A DNA stretch of 64,000 nucleotides. Source: Deroplatys truncata. Lineage: Eukaryota > Arthropoda > Insecta > Mantodea > Mantidae. The notes beneath the pieces are model-generated. The model was not told the DNA's origin and did not search any database. It saw only the letters and a list, made by a program, of their open reading frames with translations. The stretch covers positions 157,180,052 to 157,244,051 of the forward strand of contig CM060977.1 in the NCBI GenBank assembly GCA_030765065.1, written 5' to 3'. Shown in pieces: positions 32,399-44,154 of the stretch; within the stretch, counting starts at the first letter, position 1, and each line of letters starts with the position of its first letter. Both the position numbers and the translations under genes were made by a program.

Positions 32399-33506
32399 AA
32401 AATCTGATGTGCTACATTCACATGACTCTGACCTCTTTCGCTTACTAGTGGGTATACAAATTATTCTTACGAAAGGTTATTCTATCTAATTTATTCTAGT
32501 CGAGATAAACCTTTCTGGAAATACCTCCATCACACATTTCGTTAGCTGCATTACAAGGAGAATAGCAATAGTCAAATGTTTAAGAAATGGACGGTATACC
32601 CTGGCTTTAAAATTCCATGACATCGCGAGAAACAACTGAAATTCGACAGGACTTTAAAAGAATGACATAGTATTTAACAATTCGAACTATTAATAACGGA
32701 TGTCTCAGAATGGACTTATGCCACAAAAAAGTTATTTTAAATAAATTGCGTATTCTAAAGAGATCTATATTTTTTGTGTAGTACGTTTCCTTCTATGTTT
32801 AAAGTTTACTAGTTATACAAGATTATACAAAATTCCTTCCGAATGAAGGACTTCACAGGTTATTTCAAGAAAATTCATTTTGTACGTTTTATTTGTCGTG
32901 TAAATATCTTTAATATACAGTATTTTAATCCAAATCGTTGTCATTTTTTAGAAAATCAAAAATTTTGAAAAGTGATCCATGTAAAGGGAAGTTGGGGTGG
33001 GGGATTTTCCTGAAACTTTTCGTGTTGTATCTATGGAAGATGCTGAACTTAAATACCAAGTTTGGTATCTATCTGATCTTTAATCTTCGAGTTATGCTGT
33101 TCATAGACACACACGCACACCACATGGACTTTTTTTTCGTCCTCCATGTCGTAGTGTTTACCATGCTAGCCTCTCCGAGGGCGATGGATTTTTTTCAGGC
33201 GTAAAAATCCTTAGCATGGCTTCCTTCGGAAGGGAAGTAAAGCCGGTGGTCCCGTGTCGTAGATTTACGACACGTAAAAGAACCTCGAGCCTGATACAGA
33301 GGCTAATCTTTCACGCCCAATATAGAATGGAACGCTAAGGACCACAGCAGTTAAAGAGCGTCTATAAATAAAACTCAATTTAATTTTAGGACCTTTTTAT
33401 AGGTTCAAGGGACTCCAAAACACATGTTCCCGGTAAAATCTTGGTAAAATTTATGGGTTGAATACAATACTTTCCCTGCTTACTATAAATAGCAGAGAAG
33501 ATAATA
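32399..33506 (+). repeat. TACGTA-end repeat family, old copy with a SINE inside
   Basis: AAAATCTGATGTGCTACATT at the start, GTAAAGGGAAGTTGGGGTGG, AAATACCAAGTTTGGTATCT, and at the end GGGTTGAATACAATACTTTC with TACTATAAATAGCAGAGAAG. A family B SINE interrupts the family's block after the CA-rich site at 33138-33388. Confidence 0.65.
33138..33388 (+). repeat. tRNA-derived SINE, family B
   Basis: Head CGTCCTCCATGTCGTAGTGT with a deletion through the B box region, then GGGCGATGGATTTTTT, AAAATCCTTAGCATGGCTTC, and the tail AATAAAACTCAATTTAATTT. The flanks GGACTTTTTTT and GGACCTTTTTA are a near-perfect duplication of the host repeat. Confidence 0.8.
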
Positions 33507-34479
33507 AATCAAAATGAAACCATAAGAATCTCAGACAAATTAATCGACAAAATATTAAGTGGATAAAAAACAGTGGATGTTTCAGACGGAGATGAGAGAA
33601 GGCTTACAATTTGAAGAATGAAGCTGTACATGGACTTAAACAGCGAGGAAATAGATGAATACCGGTGTAAGACTAACCACTGGGACTGAAAGCCTTTAGT
33701 AGCAAGATGCCAAGAGAGGAACATCCGAAGGACAATAAAAACGCACCCAGCGACGCGTACAGGGAGCGGACGTCATGAGAATGAGAAATAGGCTTACAAA
33801 AGATGAGAGTAAGATACCAAAATAGGGACTGGACCAAACTCGCATACTAAAACACGTTACATACATGTTCAAGGAATACAAATCGATAACTTGCACGTTC
33901 CTTGCAGAGGATAATTTTAACGTCTAGACCACAACGCACAGCCCACACCGGTGAAAATACACGTTTAGAGACTCCCTGAACAATAATACGAAACGCATTT
34001 GAGAAAAAAATTGGAGACATTTTTTATTTATGATTTAGTTGGTTTATAAGACTTATAAACTTATGAGAAACATTATTTTTCAGGGTTTTTCTATAAAATT
34101 TTAAGGAACTTGAACAAAAATTTCATCTTCTGGAACATTCTGAACGTGTAAAAATGTAGATAAAGCAGAAAGCGAGAAAATTGCTTTGAAACTCTAAAGA
34201 GCTATCCTTTTCTTGCGCAGGTACATATATTTAAAAATTCGTGTAAAATCATTTCTGATAATCAACAAACATTAAATACAAATTATGAAACTAAGTGATT
34301 CATTCTTAGTAATAGACCTATTAACAAAAGATGGAATTTTTGAAGGATTTCGCTAATTTTCATCAATGTGTACCTTTAAATACGAAACTATATTTAAGTT
34401 TATCTTACAAGAATGCAACACAGATTTTCATAAAATTCTCCCATCCCAAGCTTCCCCTTGCATGGAAAACTTCTCTAAA
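33507..34479. other. Non-coding stretch
   Basis: No supported feature. Confidence 0.45.
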
Positions 34480-34975
34480 ATGTTTATACTCAAAAATAAC
34501 TGACGGTATTAAGATAATTGCATAACAAAATGTATATCTTCAATTTTCTGAAAATGTCCTCTTAATTCTGAATGAATTTTGTGTGATTGCTAAATCAGAG
34601 AGATAGACAAATCTTTCTAAACCAAAATTTAGATCTCATTAAAGCAGACAATTTGTGCCAAATAATGTTTTTGCGGCATTAACAATTTCTGAAGTATTGT
34701 TTATTATTGTTTTATATTTTCAAATGCTTATATATATTAAATGGTAAGTCGCTATTCGTTTTTTCTCATGGTCATGCAAAGAGCATGGAATTTCATTTAG
34801 CAATCCGCTATTTAAAAATCCGACTAACGATTTGTCTACTGTATCGTACAAATGTGTAAATCTGAAATAAAAGTTTGTCTATTAACAGAAGTAGATAGAA
34901 GATTAAACGTTTGTAAGAATGGTTTTTAGAACAGGGGGTAAAGGAGTCATGTGAATGCAACACATCAAGATTTTT
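34480..34975 (-). repeat. TACGTA-end repeat family, old 5' part
   Basis: Minus orientation: TATATCTTCAATTTTCTGAA, CATTAACAATTTCTGAAGTA, and the end GGAGTCATGTGAATGCAACA then CATCAAGATTTTT, the family's 5' block inverted. The 3' half is missing. Confidence 0.6.
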
Positions 34976-35488
34976 TCTAATGTATTTTAAATTGAGTTTC
35001 ATATTCACAACACTTAACTTTATTTAAAACGAGAATAAAATATTTACAGAGAACAACGTATTTAACTGAAACGTAGAACTTTGCTCGTTGGTGAAAATTG
35101 CTATATTACGTGTTACACTGTCATTGTTGTACTGAGTGGCTCGAATAGATGCTGAGCAGTAGGTTAGGTGGTCTACTTGTACAGGAGCTTTGTCTTCTGA
35201 AGTGGATATCACTACGCAGATGAAACACTTAGCTTTCTTGGCGTACACACACTGAAGCTTGTTAGCTATGCGAGTCGAGCTCTGTTATTGTGATTAGTTC
35301 TTCACTCCTATTATTTTAGAGTTGCCACGCTATGGATACAACGGACTAAGGTACAATCGCTCCACTCTTAGAATCCAACTTAATCTACACGCATGACGTC
35401 ATTAACTAGCCCGCGATATGCGGAAAACCAAAGCACACTATAACATACAGTACCTGAAATATTTTCTGTGGGTTTTCAAAAACAAAAA
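34976..35488. other. Unassigned stretch with a 70-codon minus-strand open frame
   Basis: The minus-strand frame at 35236-35024 reads KKAKCFICVVISTSEDKAPV, then QVDHLTYCSASIRATQ, and runs to a stop. The composition is plausible for protein but I recognise no domain or splice site. It could be a decayed retroelement end or a chance frame. Confidence 0.3.
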
Positions 35489-36288
35489 CAAAATCGATGT
35501 GTTACACTTTCTCTACACTTGTACAAACTATTTTTACAAACGCTTATTCTCCATATGCTTCATGTTAATCGAGATATCGAGATGTTAATCTTATTGCTAA
35601 TTTTCTTGTAGGTGCAAGGGGAATTGGCAGGCTTTAACCGATAGTCAAACATTTTAAGAGCTGCTTGCTATGCGGAGTATAGCATTCTCTTTGCTAACAA
35701 GGACAAAAAAAAAGTTACGAATTCCCATTTGAGAAAAAGTATAAGTATTGGAAAATTTAAGGGAATAACAAGCAATGTGTCGAAAATGGTTCACTCAACA
35801 TTTGTTGTGTAGTAAAATTTTGTCTATCTCTTATGGTTTACCAGTTATGCAACAGTCGTTGACAATGAAGAATACTTTTGGAGACATTCCCAGAAAATTC
35901 AAGATATACATTTTGTCATGAAAGTATCTTAAATATATGATATTTTAATCAAAATTGTTAGTCATTTTTGAGAAAATCAAAATTTTCGAAAAATGTTCCA
36001 TGTAAAGGGTAATCTGGGGTGGGGGATTTTCTTGAAAACCTTCGTGTCTCATTTCTGGAAGAAACTGAACCTAAATACCAAGTTTCGTGTTTATCCGACT
36101 GTTCGTTTCTGAGTTATGCTGTTCACAGACTGATACACAAACACACACACTGACATGTTTCCAAAAATGCTATTTTGTGGATTCAGGGGGCCTCAAAACA
36201 TATATTTTCCGGTGAAATCTTGGTATCGAATTTTTGGGTGGAATACAATACTTCCCCTACCTACTATACGTAGTAGAGAAAGTAAAAA
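35489..36288 (+). repeat. TACGTA-end repeat family, young full copy
   Basis: About 800 bp from CAAAATCGATGTGTTACACT to CTACCTACTATACGTAGTAG then AGAAAGTAAAAATC. AAAATC flanks both ends and may be a short target duplication. Confidence 0.85.
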
Positions 36289-36827
36289 TCAAATGTAGTT
36301 CGAAGCTTTTGATTAATATGAAATAGTAAATAGTATGAACTAAAGAATTCATTGTGTATGAATAATTCTGCATTCATACACAGTGATGAGCAGTCAGTAA
36401 GGGGATCTACTCTAAGAAACATACTTTTGTATTACTCCGCGCAACACGTGCACAGCATATGCAAAGGATAAACGATATCTGTTCAGTTTCATTAAACTGG
36501 TTGCTTTAAATATCCAAATAACACCGAAAATGAAGCATATTGTAATGAAATTATTAAACGTATCCATTAGCGCATTTTAAAAGCAATAATATAAACAAAA
36601 CATTTTTATATGTTTTTCTCTTAGGCTGAATATTTCGGTCAGGGCCTAATGAGAGCATTCACTTATTGCTACGTGAGTGGGGCTGCCTCTCGCTTTTGTT
36701 TATCTCAAGTGTGTTTCTTATTTCGGGAAGAGTATACAAGCAACTGAACACGAGCCTAACGCGGAAGGATACAAAATGTTTTGTTTACATCAAATTCGGC
36801 TTTAAAGCTGGATGGATTATAGTTGAT

Positions 36828-37103
36828 ATGTTGGTAAACTTTGGAGAGTATCAACTAATGGCAGAGAAACATGAACAATGTATGGCCAAAAATTTCGTGT
36901 TAGATGACTACATCAGTGTTTTCCCTTCAATTGGAACAACGACTGTGGAATCATGTTCGGCTACGTGCGTCAAATCGACCATTATGCTTGAAATAAATAG
37001 GCCCTCTGGCTATAACTATAAGGGAAGCTGTTGCTACAAATCCTCACACCAGTTGCAAGGCTGTTGTGTCGGACAGGACGGATCTTTTTTTGAATATCTT
37101 TGA
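36828..37103 (+). CDS. Hypothetical cysteine-rich protein ORF (91 aa from the ATG)
   Basis: No family recognised. From the ATG at 36828 the frame reads MLVNFGEYQLMAEKHEQCMA and ends GQDGSFFEYL before TGA at 37101. The C-terminal 50 residues are cysteine-rich: ESCSATCVKS, GSCCYKSS and LQGCCVGQDG, giving two CC pairs. The frame is open for a further 54 codons upstream without an ATG, including a hydrophobic stretch (CLSLLFISSVFLISG), so the ORF may be a 3' exon rather than a whole gene. A pyrimidine-rich tract ending in CTTAG at about 36625 is a possible acceptor, but it leads a different frame. No transposon motif is present. It lies 160 bp upstream of another small ORF on the same strand. Confidence 0.35.
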   Translation: MLVNFGEYQLMAEKHEQCMAKNFVLDDYISVFPSIGTTTVESCSATCVKSTIMLEINRPSGYNYKGSCCYKSSHQLQGCCVGQDGSFFEYL

Positions 37104-37261
37104 GTTTCCAGTACACCACCTTAGAAACCCCTGCAGCAACCAGGGAGTAGGCCACCCAACCTACTGCTTAGTATCTATCCGAGCCACCCAGTAAATGTTT
37201 TTATTAAGGGGGTAACACACATTCAGTATCTTGCGCATTCTTGGGAATTCCGAAAAGAAAA

Positions 37262-37468
37262 ATGGGAGCTTTTTCGTTTTGCTGTGTTCTGGTATTTTGC
37301 CTTAATGTGCAAAGTGCCTTTGAAAGCACAGCGTGCGATGTAGCCAAATTCCCACTTCCAGGACACATTTGCAACCAAAATGTTCAACTTGATGTGTTAA
37401 GATATGCCAACAGTCATATCAGAACCTGTAATATGAACAAATTGCATATTAACTGCAAGCATAATTAA
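37262..37468 (+). CDS. Hypothetical small secreted protein (68 aa)
   Basis: No family recognised. The ATG at 37262 opens a frame with a typical signal peptide: MGAFSFCCVLVFCLNVQSA, with likely cleavage after QSA. The mature part of about 49 residues has four cysteines (ESTACDV, GHICNQN, RTCNMN, HINCKHN). The stop is followed within 20 bp by AATAAA (37475-37480), a plausible poly(A) signal. The upstream sequence AAAGAAAAATGG is an acceptable start context. Small secreted cysteine-containing peptides are common in insects, for example as antimicrobial or binding peptides, but nothing here identifies a role. Alternatives are the last exon of a longer gene or a chance frame. Confidence 0.45.
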   Translation: MGAFSFCCVLVFCLNVQSAFESTACDVAKFPLPGHICNQNVQLDVLRYANSHIRTCNMNKLHINCKHN

Positions 37469-37671
37469 TATGCATGAATAAAAATTATAAGCAAAGTATG
37501 ATAATAATTGTTCCTTAAGGCTGACCGTAACCAGGCTAAGACTATAATGTTAAGTAATAGTCGGAAAGTAAAATATTTTTGTAATATTACAAATCGCCTT
37601 TAGGTTAGTCGCCTTAGTTACTCACTATTATATGAATCAGATAAGGTTTATTATATAGATAAGGTATGTCG

Positions 37672-37742
37672 TCACGGTAGCTCAGGATTGGAGCATTTAC
37701 ACAATAAGCTAAAGGTCCAAGATTCTAATATCGGCCATGAAG
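37672..37742 (+). repeat. tRNA-like relic
   Basis: TCACGGTAGCTCAGGATTGG resembles an A box and AAGATTCTAATATC a degraded B box about 35 bp later. It is too decayed for a functional tRNA. It abuts a TACGTA-end repeat. Confidence 0.45.
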
Positions 37743-38589
37743 TTTTACTTTCTCTACTACGTATAGTAAGTAGGGGAAGTATTGTATGCCACCCAAAACT
37801 TCGATACCGAGATTTCACCGGAAATACATGTTTTGAGATCCCCTGCATCCAAAAAAAGCATTTTTGGAAACATGTCCGTGTGTGTGTGTGTGTGTGTGTG
37901 TCTCTGTGAAGAACAGCATAACTCAGAAACGAACAGTCGGATAAGCACCAAACTTGGTATTTAGGTTCAGTATCTTCCAGAGATGCGACACGAAGGTTTT
38001 CAAGAAAATCCCTCACTTCAGATTACTCTTTACATGGAACATTTTTCAAAATTTTTAATTTTCTCAAAAATGGCTAACGATTTTGATTGAAATATCATAT
38101 GTTTAAGAGATTTTCATGACAAATGAAATGTATATCTTGAATTTTCTGGGAATGTCTCCAAAAGTATTCTTCATTGTGAACGACTTTTGCATAAGAGATA
38201 GACAAACTTTTACTACACAAAAATATAGATCGCGTTAAAATACACAATTTATGTCATATATATTTTTTTTGTTGGGTGAACCATTTTCGAGATATTGCTT
38301 GTTATTCCCTTAAAATTTCCAATACTTATACTTTTTATCAAATTCGTTATTCATTTTTTTGTCCTTGTAATGCTAAGAGAATGGAATACCCCACTTAGTA
38401 ACCACATCTTAAAATATTTGTCTTTCGCTTAAAGCCTAGCAATTCCCCTTGCATCTACAAGAAACTTAGCAATAAGATTTCTTTATCTCTTTATCTCGAT
38501 TGACATGAGGGATATGGAGAATAAGCGTTTGTAAAAATAGTTTGTATAAAAGTTGAGAAAGTCATGTGAGTGTAACACATGAGATTTTT
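37743..38589 (-). repeat. TACGTA-end repeat family, young full copy
   Basis: Minus orientation, about 847 bp: TTTTACTTTCTCTACTACGT at the left, the GT microsatellite at about 37878-37900, GAATTTTCTGGGAATGTCTC, and GAGTGTAACACATGAGATTT at the right end. The ORFs on both strands recur in sister copies and are not taken as genes. Confidence 0.85.
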
Positions 38590-38867
38590 AATTTCTGATT
38601 CCATTTTCCAAGTAATAGTAATGCATTTATAAAGGCACATTAGAATGACAACCCTAATGCTACAATGCAACTGACAAACTTTTCAGGATATCATAGTAAA
38701 GAATGGACACATACTTCAGAACACTCCCTTTATTTCATATATGGATGTGAAATCTGGTCCTGGATAATATCGCCTGTCAGCAATCTAATTCCCTCACAGT
38801 ATATGTGAAAGCCTCATGTATAATTATACAACTCCCCCACAAAGTCCAAAGTTATTTCTATACAAAC

Positions 38868-39455
38868 TCGTGTTACATTCGCACGATTATATCTAGCCAC
38901 TCTTATACAAACTACCTTTACAAAAGCTTTTTCTTTGATCTACTACATGTTATCCGAGAGAAACATTTGCAGAATTACTATTATTGCAAATTTGGTTTTA
39001 GGTACAGGAGACTGAAGCGATAGTCGGATGTTGCAAAGCAGGTTGCTATATGGTGAATTTGAAATTCCAATTTGCCTCCCTTTGTCTCTTTCTTTCTCCT
39101 CGTGATAATGCGGCTCTTGCCAATTTAAGTAAATCTTTCGAAATACATTGAAAATGAAGAGGAGATAGGCTATTCTCATAAAATTCAAGATGATAAATTT
39201 TATTTATCATGGAAATATGTCAGATATATATTTAATCAAAATTATTATCCATTTTTGAGAAAATAAAAATGTGAAAAAGTTTCTACATAAAGGGTAGTTA
39301 GAGGTGAAGGATTTCCTTGAAAACAGTCACACACATACTTTTCTAAAATTGGATTCAGGGAGCCCAAAAACAGATATTTCCGGTAAAAACTGGCTATAAA
39401 ATGTTTGGGTGGAATATTACACTCATACTAAAGGCAAGCAGTAGAGAAAGTAAAA
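38868..39455 (+). repeat. TACGTA-end repeat family, internally deleted copy
   Basis: CGTGTTACATTCGCACGATT at the start, CATGTTATCCGAGAGAAACA, GAAAATTCAAGATG-like sequence is rearranged, and GCAAGCAGTAGAGAAAGTAA at the end. The middle and CA site are largely missing. Confidence 0.65.
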
Positions 39456-39479
39456 CTCAGATACAGTAACTTTCAAATT

Positions 39480-40055
39480 TTTCAAAAGACTAATGCATGC
39501 CTCCTCTGTAGTAAAGGTACGTATTACGGAGGGGTCCACGAAATCGGGGCAGAACACCGCACGCAGTTCAACCGGCCCCTTGTTCTTCCAATGTGACCGC
39601 TGGGAGGGAGGGATGGAGGGAAAGACTCGAAGGGCGACTAGATCCGGAGGCCGGCGGGCGTAGGCATGGACGGGGTCCCTAACATTTTCGGATAGAACGC
39701 TTTCGGCGACGTCCGGTCTTGCCCACATGCCACCACCCTCCATGGTCGGAGTTCTCCGGAAAACAGACTTAACTGTGCGGTACCGTAGCGACGCCAGGGA
39801 TGAAACCTTTACAAAACGCAAGCTACCGTCCAGCCGCAGCCCGGGGAACAACGTCGCCTGGTTCCACAACCGTAAAGGAGATTATGGGTACGGGATATGA
39901 GGGACAGGAGTGTCGTGGTAAAAGATGAACCACCCCAACATTCGCCTGGCGACCCGGAGAAACCAGGAAAAACCCATGGGCCAGAGGGGGGAATCGATCC
40001 TGAGATCTCCCGAATGCGGTCAACAATTTTGCGACCTGAGCCATCCCGCTCGGTC
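39480..40055 (-). repeat. tRNA-derived SINE, family A, long copy
   Basis: Minus-strand head CCGAGCGGGATGGCTCAGGT, GACCGCATTCGGGAGAT and B box GGATCGATTCC at about 39990-40000. The GC-rich body extends to about 39480. The 148-codon minus-strand ORF within it is a by-product of GC-rich SINE sequence. Confidence 0.7.
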
Positions 40056-41871
40056 TCTGTGGTACACTATAAATGATGCTTTTAAGAACAATTTTTTAAA
40101 AGCTCATGTAATAGTGGAAACAAAATTTCACATTCATTTGCGCCAAGGAAACACTTTAACGGTATCATAGCTGTACTCTCCTCCCTTCACTCATTACCAC
40201 GTAAACAAGTCCTAATAAGTGAGGGAAAAGGTCAGAAAACTATCTCACCTTTCTAAGCAGCCACCTCCGGACCGAAACCTGTCCCATTAAGTGTGGATCT
40301 AGTTGGGCAATGCATATAGGATACTACATTCCTTGAATCTTCTTTCTCTTCTTCTACAGGGAATCCACAAATTGATATCTAATCGATCGTGTTTTGTTGC
40401 CGTTACCTATCCATCGTAGCCTTTTAATGCTGGTTAATTGGAACCCACATTCTATGTAACCCTATATTGTAATGATTACACACATATCAACATCAATAAA
40501 ATACTTTTAAACGAAAACTATTAAAATATTTTGTCGCAGTACCTTTAGAATTCTCAGAGCCGGCCTTCAAGAGATTTGTCTTTTCTGACTATAATGACTG
40601 TTACGATAAGTAATTCAATATAAAATTGTGGTTTAACTTCAAATACTGGAGCTGTGGTACTGCAAGGCTTCCATAATGTCATGCTCTTGATTTTTCCAAC
40701 CCTGTTCAATTGAATTACAAAGTAACTGTGAAATAATTGCGTTCCCCCTATTGTAGTAAATAAAAGAATATTAATAGATTGTCAGAGTAGCTGTAAACAT
40801 CCTGCTGTCTGATAAATAAACACCTTAATTTTGATGATTAAATTTCTATACAAAAGATGTTATACATTTCGAAGATATCCCAGAATCAAATAAAACAACC
40901 GCTAACACCTCTTTACAGCAGGCTTGTAGTAAAATGGTTTTTTATAGTTCAACATTTGCGCTAATGTTCTTGCCCGAAATTTATGTTTTCGTTTCAAAGA
41001 GGAGAAACATATTTATGTACTTTGACAGGGATGGAATGCATGCTAGTTATTGCTGGTGACACATTGCTAACGACATGACTCAGTGTCGAGAACATAGGAT
41101 TCGGACAGTTGCTACAAGAGTGATGATTACGAGCGCTCTTAGCATCTTATTACAACCAAAACCTGCATGAATCACTTACGACCCTCCCCCATGGAGCTAT
41201 CAGAAAACAGTTGTATTCTATGAAGATTTATCATGGCCTTCCCTTGTGAAGTTTAAGGAACAATGTTTAAAATGGTGTATTGACTGGCGATTTCGAACGT
41301 AATTGTTCTAACTTTGACATCAGTTATCTGACTTTTAGAATGTTCACCTTTACGATCTCTCTCGATGAACCTTGACTAACCTTCATCTCCAAACTTAGAC
41401 ATTTGCACGCTGAACTTACACATATTCTAAAACTATCACTTGAAATCCTTCTGTAATAAGATCTCATCTGAAAGCACGTTTTGCTACACAAAAGTAAGCT
41501 GGGGGAAAAAAAAAGAAAACCTAGGCTTCAATCAACAAAATAATTTGTTGGTTTACGTGTACGTTGCAATATATTACTGCATACTTCGTTTTCAAACTTT
41601 CTCGAAGTGTTTTTTTTTGTTACCTGTACAGCTTCCAGCAAGTACTAAAAGATGCACATCAATAGAAATGCATTACAGCTGAGGTCTCTTCCATAAGAAT
41701 GACTATTTACTTAGCACTGCAATCTTCTGCTGCCTAATGGAAGTTACCGCTGCATAAATATGGACAAGTGTTGTTGAATAGAATGGATTGCTTACGCAAA
41801 TATTCCTATGCACCTTGTTGATTTACTCGAGGAAAGAAAAGTCATTCTGTACACATTAACGTGTGCAAATA
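40056..41871. other. Non-coding stretch
   Basis: No supported feature. ORFs such as 41440-41682 lack motifs or splice signals. Confidence 0.45.
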
Positions 41872-43082
41872 CACTACGTGATCAAAAGTTCCGGACATCA
41901 GGCTGAAAATGACGTACAAGTTCGTGGCGCCCTCCATCGGTAATGCTGGAAGTCAATATGGTATTGGCTCACCCTTAGCCTTGATGACAGCGTTCACTCT
42001 CGCAGGCATACTTTCAATCAGGTGCTGGAAGGTTTCTTGGGGAATGGCGAGAGGTATCGATGTAGGTCGGTGAGGCCTGGCACGAAGTCGGCGTTCCAAA
42101 ACATCCCAAAGGTGTTCTATAGGATTCAAGTCAGGACTCTGTGCAGGCCAGTCCATTACAGGGATGTTATTGTCGTGTAACCACTCCGCCACAGCCCGTG
42201 CAGTATGAACAGGTGCTCGATCGTGTTGAAAGATGCAATCGCCATCCCTGAATTGCTCTTCAACAATGGGAAGCAAGAAGGTGCTTAAAACATCAATGTA
42301 GGTCTGCACTGTGATCGTGCCACGCAAAACAAGGGGTGCAAGCCACCTCCAGGAAAAACACGACCACACCATAACACCACCACCTCCGAATTTCACTGTT
42401 GGCACTACACACACTGGCAGATGACGTTCACCGGGCATTCGCCATACCCACACCCTGCCATCGGATCGCCACATTGTGTACCGTGATTCGTCACTCCACA
42501 CAACGTTTTGCCATTGTTCAATCGTGTCATTTTGATGCTCCTTACACCAAGCGAGGCGTCGTTTGGCATTTTCCTGCGTGATGTGTGGCTTATGAGCAGC
42601 CGTTCGACCATGAAATCAAGGTTTCTCACCTCACGCCTAACTGTCATAGACTTGGAGTGGATCCTGATGCAGTTTGGAATTCCTGTGTGATGGTCTGGAT
42701 AGATGTCTGCCTATTACTCTTTACGACCCTCTTCAAATGTCGGCGATCTTGTCAGTCAACAGACGCGATCGGCTTGTACGCTTTTTTTGCTGTACATTTC
42801 TCTTCACGTTTCCACTTCACTATCACATCAGAAACAGTGGACCTAGGGATGTTTAGGAGTGTGGAAATCTCGCGTACAGACTTCTGACACAATTGACATC
42901 CAATCACATGACCACGTTCGAAGTCCGTGAGTTCCACGAAGCGTCCCATTCTGCTGTTTCACGATGTCTAATGACTACTGAGGTCGTGGATAATGAGTAC
43001 CAGGCAGTAGGTGGCAGCACAGGGCACCTAAGATGAAAAACGTATGTTTGTGGGGGGTGTCCGGATACTTTTGATCATAGTG
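41872..43082 (-). mobile_element. Tc1-type DNA transposon (1,211 bp), TA duplication
   Basis: TA at 41870-41871 and 43083-43084 bracket inverted ends: CACTACGTGATCAAAAGTTC on the left and, on the minus strand, CACTATGATCAAAAGTATCC on the right, both continuing GGACA. The single gene is on the minus strand. Length is ordinary for Tc1 elements. Confidence 0.9.
41953..42949 (-). pseudogene. Tc1 transposase with intact catalytic triad but frameshifts
   Basis: Tc1 transposases bind the TIRs through an N-terminal paired-like helix-turn-helix and cut and paste with a DD34E nuclease. The ATG at 42949 starts MGRFVELTDFERGHVIGCQL, then CQKSVREISTLLNIPRSTVS, the helix-turn-helix. After lesions, the frame at about 42620-41953 contains [36 protein letters not shown] (first Asp), [26 protein letters not shown] (second Asp) and [20 protein letters not shown] (Glu), and ends KGEPIPY. 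The 997-bp span is not a multiple of three; at least two frameshifts lie between about 42755 and 42620. The catalytic half is uninterrupted for 182 residues. Confidence 0.88.
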
Positions 43083-43262
43083 TAGAATGGATACAGCTCT
43101 GGTCCATAGACTGTCCTCAACATTAGGATTGCTACACTTGCTGGTGTTATTTGGTTGGATCATTGAGAAGCCACTTCCTGTTCATCTCGATCGAACAAGT
43201 AAGATTGAGCTATTTGCAAAAAAACCCTCAGTTATTCTACGCCTTTTTAAAAATTGAAATAC

Positions 43263-43517
43263 CTGATGATAAAGGTAAAACTCGTCATGTTTTGGCTTAG
43301 ATGGTAATTCTTCAGTAGATAAGAATTCAAACTTAGCAATGGAACCATCCGCAGTTGGGGTTCTATAGATATCTCCGATACCCATTTTAGTCAGCAGCAC
43401 AAATAAGAATCTAAGTTCAGTAAAGTTTACGAGCTTCCAGGATGTTTCGTCTAATTTTTGGTCAAGGGACAACAATACTAGGTATGGTGATTTCGTCAAC
43501 AATCTTTTCGCCTGCAT
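43263..43517 (-). CDS. Candidate host exon, unrecognised protein
   Basis: An open minus-strand segment of about 83-85 codons ends at a donor-like CAG|GTATTT (exon edge 43263). It begins near an acceptor-like AG (43512-43513, or 43518 if ATGCAG is included). It encodes KRLLTKSPYLVLLSLDQKLD, ETSWKLVNFTELRFLFVLLT, KMGIGDIYRTPTADGSIAKF and EFLSTEELPSKPKHDEFYLY. Composition and periodicity look like a real globular protein and not like any repeat in the window. I do not recognise the family. The frame continues past the donor for a further 27 codons with poor composition, which supports an exon end there. The acceptor is weak. Confidence 0.5.
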
Positions 43518-43756
43518 CTATTTTACTCAAATGAAAAATTCGCACAGGGACACGCAACATTTTGTCAATACAGCAATTGTAGATGCAACTTAAGGTGTGC
43601 GTGTGCGTGTGCGTGTGCACTCATATTATTATAATTGCATTTGATCTACCTGCCTCCACCAACAGAATTCCATTGCATTCTCGACTCTAACATCTATTTT
43701 TTGCTTTTGTTTTTTTAAAACAATCCCGGCTGCTCCATTAATCCATTATTGAAACA

Positions 43757-44140
43757 TTCTTTTTCATTCATTCATTATCTGTTTACCCTCCTCTTATGTA
43801 GGACTTAAACACCCCAGGACTTACAAGCGGGTGCCTGGGGTCAGAAGCCCGTCGAGGAGCAGACACTCATGGATCAGACAGAGCATCCAGGATGGGAGAT
43901 CAGTCCGATGCCTGGTATGGGATGAAGGAAGTAGATGAAACGAAATGTCGGTGAAATGGATGAAAGGAAAGGTAATGATGGAGCATTGGTGGAATGAATG
44001 GCGGGGGAAACCGGAGAACCCGGAGAAAACCCGCCCAGACGCCGCTTTGTCCACCACAAATCCCACATGCAGGTCCCTGGGATTGAACCCGGGCCGCCTC
44101 GGTGGAAGGCGAGCGGTCTAACCACTCGGCCACGGCGCCG
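43757..44140 (-). repeat. tRNA-derived SINE, family C, with 14-bp target duplication
   Basis: On the minus strand the head GGCGCCGTGGCCGAGTGGTT then AGACCGCTCGCCTTCCACC and GGGTTCAATCCC is a well-preserved tRNA-like module with A and B boxes. Perfect 14-bp flanks CCATTATTGAAACA lie at 43743-43756 and 44141-44154. The body ends in a ...CCTACATAAGAGG-like tail. This is the least decayed SINE head in the window, implying recent retroposition. Confidence 0.9.
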
Positions 44141-44154
44141 CCATTATTGAAACA

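Noticed and set aside
39423..39869. 148-codon minus-strand ORF
   Set aside because: It lies in the GC-rich body of a family A SINE, where stops are rare by composition. No domain seen.
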